In this document: piece after piece, positions 1-6,205 of the stretch
Position numbering within the stretch: position 1 is the first letter of the stretch
Layout: the number at the start of each line of letters is the position of its first letter
NCBI GenBank assembly: GCA_963787005.1
Contig: CAWBBX010000084.1
Span: 1-6,981, forward strand
Origin: FEN-1297 sp963787005
GTDB lineage: Bacteria > Bacteroidota > Ignavibacteria > Ignavibacteriales > Ignavibacteriaceae
DNA length: 6,981 bases
Reading direction: 5' to 3'
Made by a program: the position numbers and the translations under genes
The notes under the pieces: model-generated
Databases searched by the model: none
What the model saw: the letters and a program-made list of their open reading frames with translations, nothing else
What the model was told of the DNA's origin: nothing

Positions 1-133
1 AATATGCCTTTACATTGAATGTTGAGCTGAACAAAGCGTTTTTCTGTCCGATTAGAAAAACGGCAAGGACAAGAAGTACTGTGCCGAGGAAAATAAACAA
101 TCCCAGTCTAACGGCAGATAAATTTTTTTTCAT
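1..133 (-). CDS. mlaD: MlaD-like MCE-family substrate-binding protein, N-terminal fragment
   Basis: This is the first 44 codons of a gene that runs off the left edge. It starts with ATG at 133-131, which overlaps the stop of mlaF by four bases (ATGA). The peptide begins MKKNLSAVRLGLFIFLG, has one membrane helix at about residues 9-28, and then reads LIGQKNALFSSTFNVKAY. A short basic N-terminus, a single TM helix, a glycine, and the start of a strand reading 'F.V.A.' is the usual opening of MlaD/MCE proteins. In that family the MCE domain lies in the periplasm, forms a hexameric ring on the MlaE permease and binds phospholipid. Only the anchor and the first few residues of the MCE domain are visible, so the assignment leans on the adjacent mlaE and mlaF. 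The usual length of such proteins (about 150 to 350 residues) places nearly all of it outside the window. Confidence 0.85.
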   Translation of the reverse strand, partial: MKKNLSAVRLGLFIFLGTVLLVLAVFLIGQKNALFSSTFNVKAY

Positions 134-882
134 CGGTTACTCCCTTTTTTATGCTCAACCAGACCGGTTCCGAAGAAGTCTTGCAGAAACGTGTCTTCGT
201 TTGAAGTCAACTGGTCGAGATTTCCTTCATATCTAATTTTTCCGTCTTTCAACACTACCGCCGTTGAGGCTATAATACGAGCGCAAATAAGATCGTGAGT
301 CACAATAATGGAGGTAGTGTTTAAATCTTCTTGAAGTTCCAAGATAAGCTGGCTGATTTCCTTTGTCGTTATGGGATCAAGCCCGGTAGTAGGTTCATCA
401 TAAAGTATAAGTTTCGGCTCGGTAATAATTGTCCTTGCCAGGCCTATCCGCTTTTTCATTCCTCCCGAAAGTTCGGCGGGCATCTTATTTATCGCTTCTT
501 TAAGCGATACCTTTTCAAGTACGGTTATAATTTTCTCGGTCCTCTCCTCTGCTGGAAAATCGAAATTCCTGATAAGAGGGAATTCCAGGTTTTCTCTCAC
601 AGTCATAGAATCATAAAGCGCCGAGCTCTGGAAAAGGAACCCGGTTTGTTTTCTTATCTGATTTAATTTTTTCTCGGATAATTCAAGAACGTTATCACCG
701 TCGATTAAAATCCGGCCTGTATCGGGCTCGAGCAGCCTGACGATACACTTGAGCAGTACGCTCTTACCTGTGCCGCTTCTACCGAAGACAACAAGGTTTT
801 CACCGTCTTCTATTTTTAGCGAGATATCGTCGAGCACGGTAAAGTCGCCGAATGATTTGCTTAGATTTTCTATCTCTACCAT
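130..882 (-). CDS. mlaF: MlaF-like ABC transporter ATP-binding protein
   Basis: This is the cytoplasmic ATPase of the Mla-type phospholipid transporter; it powers lipid movement through MlaE between the inner membrane and the MCE protein. All ABC motifs are intact (numbered from the ATG): Walker A GRSGTGKS at 34-41, Q-loop Q85, signature LSGGMKKR at 138-145, Walker B LILYDE at 158-163 with D162 and E163, D-loop GLD at 167-169 and H-loop H196. The 'LSGGM' variant is normal for MlaF and plant TGD3 relatives. At 250 residues it is close to the usual family length. I chose the ATG at 882-880: it shares one base with the mlaE stop (TAATG) and has a GGAG at 892-889, six bases upstream. A TTG at 894 would add four residues (MELL) but lies within that ribosome-binding site. 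The gene overlaps mlaD downstream by four bases, so the three are probably translationally coupled. Confidence 0.95.
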   Translation of the reverse strand: MVEIENLSKSFGDFTVLDDISLKIEDGENLVVFGRSGTGKSVLLKCIVRLLEPDTGRILIDGDNVLELSEKKLNQIRKQTGFLFQSSALYDSMTVRENLEFPLIRNFDFPAEERTEKIITVLEKVSLKEAINKMPAELSGGMKKRIGLARTIITEPKLILYDEPTTGLDPITTKEISQLILELQEDLNTTSIIVTHDLICARIIASTAVVLKDGKIRYEGNLDQLTSNEDTFLQDFFGTGLVEHKKGSNR

Positions 883-1649
883 TAAAAGCTCCAAAGCAAA
901 ATGGTTATACGAACGAGCACCATATCTACAAGCAGGATTAAAAGTGATGAGACAACTACCGAGCTCGTGGATGCTTTTCCGACTCCTACAGTCCCGTTGT
1001 CAGCGTTAAATCCTTTGTACGTGCCGACTAATCCGACAATATAGCCGAACACAAAAGTTTTTGCTATTCCGGGAATAAGATCGGTGAACTCAATCGATTT
1101 AATTACAGTGTTAATATAAAGCGAAATATTCATATTCTGCATCATCAGCGTTGCCAAATATCCTCCGAATATCGCTAGAAATATAACGTAAACCGTAAGC
1201 ATGGGTAATATTAATGTACACGCTAAAATCCTTGTAACAACCAGGAACTTAAAAGGATGAATAGCCGATACTTCCATAGCGTCTATCTGTTCGGTTACGC
1301 GCATAGAGCCGAGCTCGGCGCCGATACCGGAGCTTACACGTCCCGCAAATATAAGTGCGGTTATTACCGGACCTAGTTCCCTCACTACGGATAAAGCGAC
1401 CATACTCGGAAGGAACGACTCCGCGCCGAACCTCACAAGAACCGGCTGGCTCTGCATGGCAAGTACAAGTCCTATTATAAATCCCGTAACACTGACGATA
1501 GGCAACGTCTTAACACCCAGCTCGTCCATGTGCTTTTTAATCTCGCCGAACTCGTAAGGAGGGATAAAGACATTCTTGAAAAAACCGACGGAAAATGTAA
1601 ACAGACCGGCAACGGTAATTAAGAATTCGTCGATATTCTTCCTTGCCAT
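882..1649 (-). CDS. mlaE: MlaE-like phospholipid ABC transporter permease
   Basis: This is the inner-membrane permease that pairs with MlaF and carries the MCE protein on its periplasmic face. From the ATG it is 255 residues, near the family norm of about 260. The N-terminal amphipathic stretch (1-30) leads into about five hydrophobic segments (roughly 50-70, 93-105, 137-170, 195-212, 230-252). The family's most conserved block is present at 90-125: RELGPVITALIFAGR, then SSGIGAELGSM and RVTEQIDAM. This includes the loop that contacts the ATPase. I chose ATG at 1649-1647. An in-frame TTG at 1685 would add 12 polar residues (MKKDGLNGSGTS) that do not resemble the family's start, although neither site has a strong Shine-Dalgarno. 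It is the first gene of the mlaE-mlaF-mlaD run; its promoter should lie in the gap to its right. Confidence 0.93.
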   Translation of the reverse strand: MARKNIDEFLITVAGLFTFSVGFFKNVFIPPYEFGEIKKHMDELGVKTLPIVSVTGFIIGLVLAMQSQPVLVRFGAESFLPSMVALSVVRELGPVITALIFAGRVSSGIGAELGSMRVTEQIDAMEVSAIHPFKFLVVTRILACTLILPMLTVYVIFLAIFGGYLATLMMQNMNISLYINTVIKSIEFTDLIPGIAKTFVFGYIVGLVGTYKGFNADNGTVGVGKASTSSVVVSSLLILLVDMVLVRITILLWSF

Positions 1650-1921
1650 CGAAGTACCACTTCCGTTTAAACCGTCTTTTTTCAAAATAAAACGCCTGTA
1701 AATAACAGAATAAAATTAGTTTAGAAGTTTCTATCTCCCCTTCGGCAGTATTGAAAATAAGGAAAAAACCGCCGTGATAAAAGCTAGCGGGCAGATGGTA
1801 GAAATCTATGGTTAAAAATTCCTTATTTAAGTTACCAATAATTTTTAAATAATTAATAGTACATTTTATAAATTGTTAAAATTTCAAATTATATGATGCA
1901 ATAATTCATTTTATTTGATAT

Positions 1922-1936
1922 TTTTAACTGTTAAAA
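1922..1936. promoter_or_regulatory. 15-base perfect palindrome, candidate operator upstream of dctP
   Basis: TTTTAACTGTTAAAA is a perfect 7-base inverted repeat around a single central T. It lies 45 bases before the dctP start codon. Two further direct copies of the GTTAAAA half lie upstream (1875-1881 and 1811-1817). The size and position suit a dimeric regulator's operator, but AT-rich sequence produces such palindromes by chance, so the role is inference. Confidence 0.3.
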
Positions 1937-1967
1937 GCGGTAATCCCAAATTTTCAAATAAATAAAA

Positions 1968-1973
1968 GAGAGG
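1968..1973 (+). promoter_or_regulatory. ribosome-binding site of dctP
   Basis: GAGAGG lies eight bases before the ATG at 1982. It is a clear Shine-Dalgarno and supports that start, which also places the twin-arginine motif at residues 6-7 as expected for an export signal. Confidence 0.7.
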
Positions 1974-1981
1974 CCAATTCG

Positions 1982-3088
1982 ATGAAGAAATTCGAACGCA
2001 GAGAATTTTTAAAAAGCGCGTCCGTCGCTGCCGCCGCACTGGCAACCGGCGGAGTTTTGGCTAGCTGCGGTTCCGAAGATAAAAAAGGAGCCCCGGCTGT
2101 TATTTCGGGAAAGAAATATGAATGGAAAATGGTAACAACCTGGCCGCCTCATTTTCCCCTTCTGGGAACTTATGCTGATAAGATGGCCGAATGGATAGAG
2201 AAAATGTCTGACGGCAGAATGAAGATCCACGTTTACGGCGGAGGAGAACTTGTACCTGCGCTTGAAACATTCGACGCGGTCTCATCGGGAGTTGCGGAAA
2301 TGGGTCACGGAGCCGCTTACTACTGGGCCGGAAAAGCGGCGGCCGTACAGTTCTTCAGCAGCGTTCCTTTCGGAATGAATACGCAGCAGTTTAACGCGTG
2401 GATTTATCAAGGCGGCGGGCTTGAGCTTTATGAAAAAGTTTATGCGCCTTTCAATTTAATTCCCATTCCCGCGGGAAATACCGGCGCGCAAATGGGCGGA
2501 TGGTTCAACAAGAAGATAAACTCTGTCGCGGATATGAAGGGATTAAAAATGAGGATGGCCGGACTTGGAGGAAAAGTTATCAAACAGATCGGGGCCACTT
2601 CAATATTGGCTCCGGCCGGAGAACTTTATACCGATCTCGACAGAGGAGTTATCGACGCGCTCGAGTGGGTCGGACCTTATCACGATTATCTTCTAGGCTT
2701 CCACAAAATCGCTAAGTATTACTACTCCCCCGGCTGGCAGGAGCCGACCGCCGGAATTGAGCTGACTGTTAACAAAGACGAATTCGAAAAACTGCCGGGA
2801 GATCTTCAGACAATTATAAGAACGGCGGCAACAGCGGCATCAATAGAAATGCTCTCCGATTTTGAGGCTAAGAATGCTGAATATTATATAAAGCTGAAAA
2901 ACGAAAACATAAACTTCCAGACTTTCCCGGACAGCGTGCTGAACGCCCTGAGAGAAGCAACGAAGGAAGTCATCGCGAATATTACTTCCGCAGACCAGAT
3001 GAGTAAGACCGTTTACGACTCTTACAGTAAGTTCCAGAAGAGTATTACAGAGTGGAATTCATTAGTTGAGAGAAATTACGGCGCTTAA
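1982..3088 (+). CDS. dctP: TRAP transporter solute-binding lipoprotein, TakP-like (DctP family)
   Basis: This is the extracytoplasmic binding protein of a TRAP transporter; it delivers an organic acid to the DctQ-DctM membrane complex for sodium-driven uptake. The 368 residues open with a twin-arginine signal (ERREFLK at 5-11), a hydrophobic Ala-rich stretch (13-27) and a lipobox LASC with Cys29, then a short polar linker. That predicts Tat export followed by lipid anchoring. The body matches the TakP-like subgroup: YGGGELVPALETFDAV (85-100), GNTGAQMGGWF (165-175) with Q170, LKMRMAG with the conserved TRAP arginine R191, and ALEWVGPY (226-233) with E228 and W229, then YYYSPGWQEP. In Rhodobacter TakP and Thermus TTHA0766 the equivalent regions bind 2-oxo acids or lactate with a metal ion. 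From this I infer a 2-oxo or 2-hydroxy carboxylate substrate. The subunits dctQ and dctM lie on the opposite strand beyond a pseudogene. Confidence 0.93.
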   Translation: MKKFERREFLKSASVAAAALATGGVLASCGSEDKKGAPAVISGKKYEWKMVTTWPPHFPLLGTYADKMAEWIEKMSDGRMKIHVYGGGELVPALETFDAVSSGVAEMGHGAAYYWAGKAAAVQFFSSVPFGMNTQQFNAWIYQGGGLELYEKVYAPFNLIPIPAGNTGAQMGGWFNKKINSVADMKGLKMRMAGLGGKVIKQIGATSILAPAGELYTDLDRGVIDALEWVGPYHDYLLGFHKIAKYYYSPGWQEPTAGIELTVNKDEFEKLPGDLQTIIRTAATAASIEMLSDFEAKNAEYYIKLKNENINFQTFPDSVLNALREATKEVIANITSADQMSKTVYDSYSKFQKSITEWNSLVERNYGA

Positions 3089-3189
3089 TTTATTGAAATA
3101 AGCATTTTGACTTAAGTTCGGTCCGATGTAAATACCAGGGGCTAGACTTTTCCCGACAAAGTATACGGTACATTTGAAATTTAAAGATG

Positions 3190-3243
3190 TTAGTCAATAG
3201 CATCGTATTTTACAGTTTGGTTGACTAATAATTATTTTTTTTT
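3190..3243 (+). terminator. inverted repeat followed by T-run, possible terminator
   Basis: TTAGTCAA (3190-3197) and TTGACTAA (3221-3228) form an 8-base perfect inverted repeat with a 23-base loop. A run of nine T's follows at 3235-3243. It could end transcription from dctP, about 100 bases downstream of its stop. Against this, the stem is AT-rich, the loop is large, and six bases separate stem and T-run. The right arm also serves as a possible -35 box. Confidence 0.3.
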
Positions 3244-3248
3244 ATTTT
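3221..3248 (+). promoter_or_regulatory. possible promoter of the barrel pseudogene
   Basis: TTGACT (3221-3226) and TATTTT (3243-3248) are separated by 16 bases and would give a start about 35 bases before the TTG codon at 3290. The -35 box coincides with the right arm of the TTAGTCAA/TTGACTAA repeat, so that repeat could instead be an operator. The match is only moderate, and the sigma factor preferences of this organism are unknown. Confidence 0.25.
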
Positions 3249-3289
3249 GCGCAGGCTATTATATTCCTACAAAAACTGGGGGGTAGGTT

Positions 3290-3909
3290 TTGAAAACCGT
3301 TTTAGTATTACTGCTATTCTTTTTTATTTCACTTAATCAATCATATTCACAGCCTTTAAGACCGGGGGTAAAAGCCGATATCCTTACCGGGAACAAACAT
3401 TTAAATTATGAAATCGGGCCGGATATTGAATTAAATTATTTTCTAAAAGACCTGCCGTTTTCAATTAATGCGTGCACACGCTTTTACCTGGGGGAACTCA
3501 GCAATGAAAATAATTTTTCAAATGGCCATACTCTTACGGTTCTAAGCGGCGGTATTTCATTTAATTACTACCCAATAACATAGCCGATAGAACCTTATAT
3601 CGGTGCGGGGTATTTTATAACGGCATTAATCTAACATCATCCGGAAATGCTGCGACACTGGAAGACGGCACCCTTAGAGGTCCCGGCTACGTAAAAAACA
3701 GTGTATCCGAAGAAATTACAGCAGGGATAAATTTTTCGGCTAACACACCGATTAATTTTGTCGTTGAGGTTACTCAGACTTTTAACCGTCCTCAGTATAC
3801 TTTATATACATCGGATACAAATTCCGGAACTTACTCAAGGAGTACACAGCTGGAAAAATTAAATTTTAATTCATTATTCCTGAAGCTGGGCTTATATTTT
3901 AAATTGTAA
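3290..3909 (+). pseudogene. broken outer-membrane beta-barrel protein gene (nonsense plus frameshift)
   Basis: The intact reading would give about 206 residues. It begins with a signal peptide (basic MK, leucine/phenylalanine-rich core, cleavage near QSYS/Q at residues 20-21). Alternating polar and hydrophobic strands follow, such as LNYEIGPDIELNYF and LSGGISFNYYP, as in small outer-membrane barrels. The first frame meets TAG at 3581-3583, yet the following codons still read PIEPYIGAGYF. The frame is then lost at a T-run (3613-3616), where one missing T would restore YFYNGINLTSSGN. From 3619 the second frame is open to TAA at 3907-3909, with barrel-like text (INFSANTPINFVVEVTQTF) and an aromatic end (FLKLGLYFKL). 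The start codon is TTG, with a G-run (3278-3283) upstream. I infer a decayed gene; assembly error could explain one lesion, less easily both. No specific barrel family is recognised. Confidence 0.8.
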
Positions 3910-3929
3910 CATGCAGCGGTTATCTAAAT

Positions 3930-5246
3930 TTAGTTGACGAAAATCTTCGGCAGCCAAAGCGCAATTTGAGGATACAGCACCACAATTAATAACGCGGCAA
4001 GCTGTATAATAACGTATGGAATTATTCCGCGGTATAAGTGTGAGGTTGTTACTTCAGGCGGCGCCACTCCCTTCAGATAAAAAATGGAAAACCCGAAAGG
4101 CGGCGTGAGGAAGGAAGTCTGCAGGTTCATCGCTATCAGTATGCCTATCCATAATAAATTAAAATGCATCTGAACGAAAATCGGGGCCACTACGGGAACA
4201 ATGATAAACGTTATCTCGATAAAATCTATGAAGAATCCGAGAATGAATATAGTTATCATGACTATTCCCAGGAAAGCGTACGGAGAAAGGTTCGATGATA
4301 GAATCCAGTCGGCAAGATAAATATCACCGTGCAGCCCTCTGAACACAAGCCCGAAAGAAGCGGCACCCACCAAAATCATAAACGCCATACTAGTTAAAGA
4401 AGTCGTTTTCAGCATAACGGATTTTAAAATTTTCATTGTAAATCTTCCCCTAACGATTGTAAGAACCGTTGCGCCGAAAGCTCCGACTGCGGCGGCTTCC
4501 GTGGGAGAAGCAATTCCCGCGAAGATTGAGCCGAGTACGGCAATTACCAGTAGAAAAGGAAGAAGGAATGCGTTTACTATTCTTTTATATTTATCGAATC
4601 CTTTGAATTTATCGAGCTCTTCGGCAGGCATAGCCGGAACCGACTTGGGACGGATAAATGTTAATACCACTATCCAAACGAAGTAAAGGAAAACAAGAAG
4701 AAGTCCGGGAAGAAGTGCGCCGACAAATAGATCACCGACGGAAATATCCAGCACGCTTCCCAGAAGAACAAGTATAATGCTGGGCGGAATTATTTGTCCG
4801 AGCGTTCCCGAAGCCATTATTATTCCCGTCGCCGCTTTCGGATTATAGCCGCGCTTCAGCATAACGGGAAGACTCAAAACCCCCATAGTTACAACAGAAG
4901 CTCCCACAATTCCCGTAGATGCTCCAAGCATCGCCCCTACCACAAGTACAGAAATAGCCAAGCCTCCCTTCAACTTTCCGAATAACAATGCCATAGTTTC
5001 CAGCAGTTCTTCCGCGAGCCCGCTCTTCTCAAGCATTACTCCCATATAAATGAACAAAGGCACTGCAATGAGAACGTAATTCGTCATTATGCCCCAAATC
5101 CTCAGCGGCAAAAGATAGAAGAAGTTGAACCCGAACGCAATGAGTCCGAATAGAACCGACACTCCGCCCAGCGTAAACGCAACCGGGAAACCCATAAGAA
5201 GCATCACGAGGACGACGGCAAAAAATACTAAAGGCAGATATTCCAT
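3930..5246 (-). CDS. dctM: TRAP transporter large permease subunit (DctM family)
   Basis: This is the 438-residue inner-membrane subunit that forms the sodium-coupled transport path of the TRAP system. It is hydrophobic throughout with about a dozen membrane segments and re-entrant loops, and the length is typical of stand-alone DctM. Conserved blocks are intact: GASTGIVGASVVTMG (108-122), ASGTLGQIIPPSI (145-157), GIASPTEAAAVGAFGA (244-259), FIDFIEITFIIVP (339-351) and TPPFGFSIFYLKG (381-393). The first and last of these resemble the two pseudo-symmetric helix-hairpin regions linked to sodium and substrate binding in this family. The ATG at 5246 lies one base after the dctQ stop. It is the last gene of the minus-strand operon and converges with the barrel pseudogene 20 bases away. 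No strong terminator is visible between them. Confidence 0.96.
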   Translation of the reverse strand: MEYLPLVFFAVVLVMLLMGFPVAFTLGGVSVLFGLIAFGFNFFYLLPLRIWGIMTNYVLIAVPLFIYMGVMLEKSGLAEELLETMALLFGKLKGGLAISVLVVGAMLGASTGIVGASVVTMGVLSLPVMLKRGYNPKAATGIIMASGTLGQIIPPSIILVLLGSVLDISVGDLFVGALLPGLLLVFLYFVWIVVLTFIRPKSVPAMPAEELDKFKGFDKYKRIVNAFLLPFLLVIAVLGSIFAGIASPTEAAAVGAFGATVLTIVRGRFTMKILKSVMLKTTSLTSMAFMILVGAASFGLVFRGLHGDIYLADWILSSNLSPYAFLGIVMITIFILGFFIDFIEITFIIVPVVAPIFVQMHFNLLWIGILIAMNLQTSFLTPPFGFSIFYLKGVAPPEVTTSHLYRGIIPYVIIQLAALLIVVLYPQIALWLPKIFVN

Positions 5247-5247
5247 A

Positions 5248-5787
5248 TTATTTGCCGGCCTCCGGCAGATTTTTCGCCGCCTTGTGGTTCATAATTTGAA
5301 TAAAAGATTTCAGCGCTAAAGACGTTCCCTGGAGAAGAAGAAAGAATAGCGACAAAGGTATAAATGTTTTTAAAATATACCTGGCCGGAAGTCCCCCGGG
5401 ATTGGGAGATGTCTCATGCATAATGTAAGAATTAATAACAAAATTCTTGGTTGCAATTATGGCGACGATGCAAAACGGGATAAGCAGAAGCACCGAGCCC
5501 AGAAAGTTTATCCATGCTTTTTTGTAGTCGGAAAGAGTTGTGTAGATAACATCAACTCTAACGTGCTCGTCCATCTGCAGAGTATAAGCCGCTCCTAACA
5601 GAAACACCAATGCGAAGAGATGCCATTCCAGTTCCTGCAAAGCCACACTGCTCTCGTGCAGCAAATAGCGGGTAAATACGTCGTAACAGACGATAAGCAT
5701 GAGAGCGGTGGTAAGCCAGGAGGCTATCTTCCCGATGTTCTCGTTGAATTTATCAACCGCCCTGATATAACCGATTATAAATTTCAT
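5248..5787 (-). CDS. dctQ: TRAP transporter small permease subunit (DctQ family)
   Basis: This is the 179-residue small membrane subunit that packs against DctM and helps dock the binding protein. It has four predicted membrane helices (about 22-40, 53-71, 92-115, 138-160), as usual for DctQ. Family landmarks are visible: DVFTRYLL (36-43), the ELEWHLF segment (52-58) opening helix 2, HVRVDV (75-80) after it, and SPNPGGLPARYILK (127-140) before helix 4. That last block is typical of the subgroup paired with TakP-like binding proteins and so supports pairing with the dctP gene here. The ATG at 5787 is 16 bases after the yraN stop and has only a weak purine-rich upstream stretch. It is followed after one base by dctM, which implies coupled translation. 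Confidence 0.93.
   Translation of the reverse strand: MKFIIGYIRAVDKFNENIGKIASWLTTALMLIVCYDVFTRYLLHESSVALQELEWHLFALVFLLGAAYTLQMDEHVRVDVIYTTLSDYKKAWINFLGSVLLLIPFCIVAIIATKNFVINSYIMHETSPNPGGLPARYILKTFIPLSLFFLLLQGTSLALKSFIQIMNHKAAKNLPEAGK
5253..5267 (-). promoter_or_regulatory. hairpin over the dctM ribosome-binding region
   Basis: On the minus-strand message the last dctQ codons contain TGCCGG-AGG-CCGGCA, a 6-base perfect GC-rich stem with a three-base loop, seven bases upstream of the dctM ATG. The only Shine-Dalgarno-like sequence, GGAGG, lies in this stem-loop. A ribosome finishing dctQ would open it, coupling dctM translation to dctQ. The structure is read directly; the function is inferred. 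Confidence 0.4.
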
Positions 5788-5803
5788 CTATTAAAAGACT
5801 TTC

Positions 5804-6172
5804 TCACATGAATGCGTTCTTATAATGTCTAATCGACGGTTTGCTTTTGGGCTTTAGCATTATCGCAATAACGTCGAAGCGGCAGTCGATCTCCGTAATT
5901 TCTTTTTCATAAAGGTAAAGTTCGGCGATTCTTCGAACCTGTTTCTTTTTCCTATCGGTCATAGCGTATTCCGGCTCACCGAACATAAGGTTCTGCCGCG
6001 TCTTCACCTCTACGAAAACAGTATACCCGTCTTCGGGATCCACAGCAATAATGTCTATTTCACCCTTAGAGTAACGGTAATTCTGTTCAATAATTTTATA
6101 ACCGAGCTTCCGAAGATGTTCCGCAGCAAGCCTTTCTCCTTCCTTGCCCAGTTCTTTCGGCGATAAGCCCAT
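5804..6172 (-). CDS. yraN: YraN family protein (UPF0102), endonuclease-like fold
   Basis: This is a 122-residue member of the YraN/UPF0102 family, of typical length. The family has a restriction-endonuclease-like (PD-(D/E)xK) fold, but its physiological role is not settled; links to DNA repair or recombination have been proposed from fold and context. The diagnostic order is present: GKEGERLAAEHL (9-20) with E13, GEIDIIA (37-43) with D40, VFVEVKTR (52-59) with E55 and K57, and CRFDVIAI (97-104). D40, E55 and K57 are the expected catalytic-type residues. The ATG at 6172 has no strong Shine-Dalgarno. The gene lies 33 bases after rnhB, a pairing seen in many bacteria, and 16 bases before dctQ. 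Confidence 0.94.
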   Translation of the reverse strand: MGLSPKELGKEGERLAAEHLRKLGYKIIEQNYRYSKGEIDIIAVDPEDGYTVFVEVKTRQNLMFGEPEYAMTDRKKKQVRRIAELYLYEKEITEIDCRFDVIAIMLKPKSKPSIRHYKNAFM

Positions 6173-6205
6173 TTATTTATTCTAATTGATTCTTGTAGTT
6201 ACGGC

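Larger units (their letters stand above)
1686..1981. other. AT-rich divergent intergenic region between mlaE and dctP
   Basis: About 300 bases separate the leftward Mla operon from the rightward dctP gene, so promoters for both directions must lie here. No open frame on either strand looks like protein. The half nearest dctP (about 1810-1965) is very AT-rich with long A and T runs. The heptamer GTTAAAA occurs at 1811-1817, 1875-1881 and 1930-1936, and once inverted at 1922-1928. I could not place a convincing sigma-70 pair or Bacteroidota-type TTTG/TAnnTTTG promoter with correct spacing. No RNA gene or clear terminator is visible. Confidence 0.6.

Noticed and set aside
15..236. Plus-strand open frame across the mlaD start and the mlaF end
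   Set aside because: It is antisense to two identified genes and their junction, and its protein has no recognisable features.
331..1009. Plus-strand open frames opposite mlaF and mlaE (331-666 and 749-1009)
   Set aside because: They lie antisense to strongly conserved ABC transporter genes, have no recognisable domain, and are arginine/serine-rich shadows of the real frames.
1873..1897. TTGTTA ... TATGAT as a dctP promoter
   Set aside because: The spacing is only 13 bases, too short for a normal sigma-70 promoter.
1811..1936. GTTAAAA copies as a possible CRISPR or tandem-repeat array
   Set aside because: The units are only seven bases, unevenly spaced and partly inverted, with no constant spacer length and no cas genes nearby.
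2009..2715. Minus-strand and shifted plus-strand frames inside dctP (2009-2230, 2100-2285, 2500-2715)
   Set aside because: The dctP frame has continuous family motifs and a ribosome-binding site; these overlapping frames have neither.
3581..3583. TAG as a recoded (read-through or pyrrolysine) codon
   Set aside because: The frame is lost again about 30 bases later by an apparent single-base deletion, so decay or sequence error explains both better than recoding.
4501..5811. Plus-strand frames opposite dctM and dctQ (4501-4686, 4794-4985, 5125-5319, 5416-5598, 5620-5811)
   Set aside because: All are antisense shadows of two complete TRAP genes and show no membrane or domain pattern of their own.
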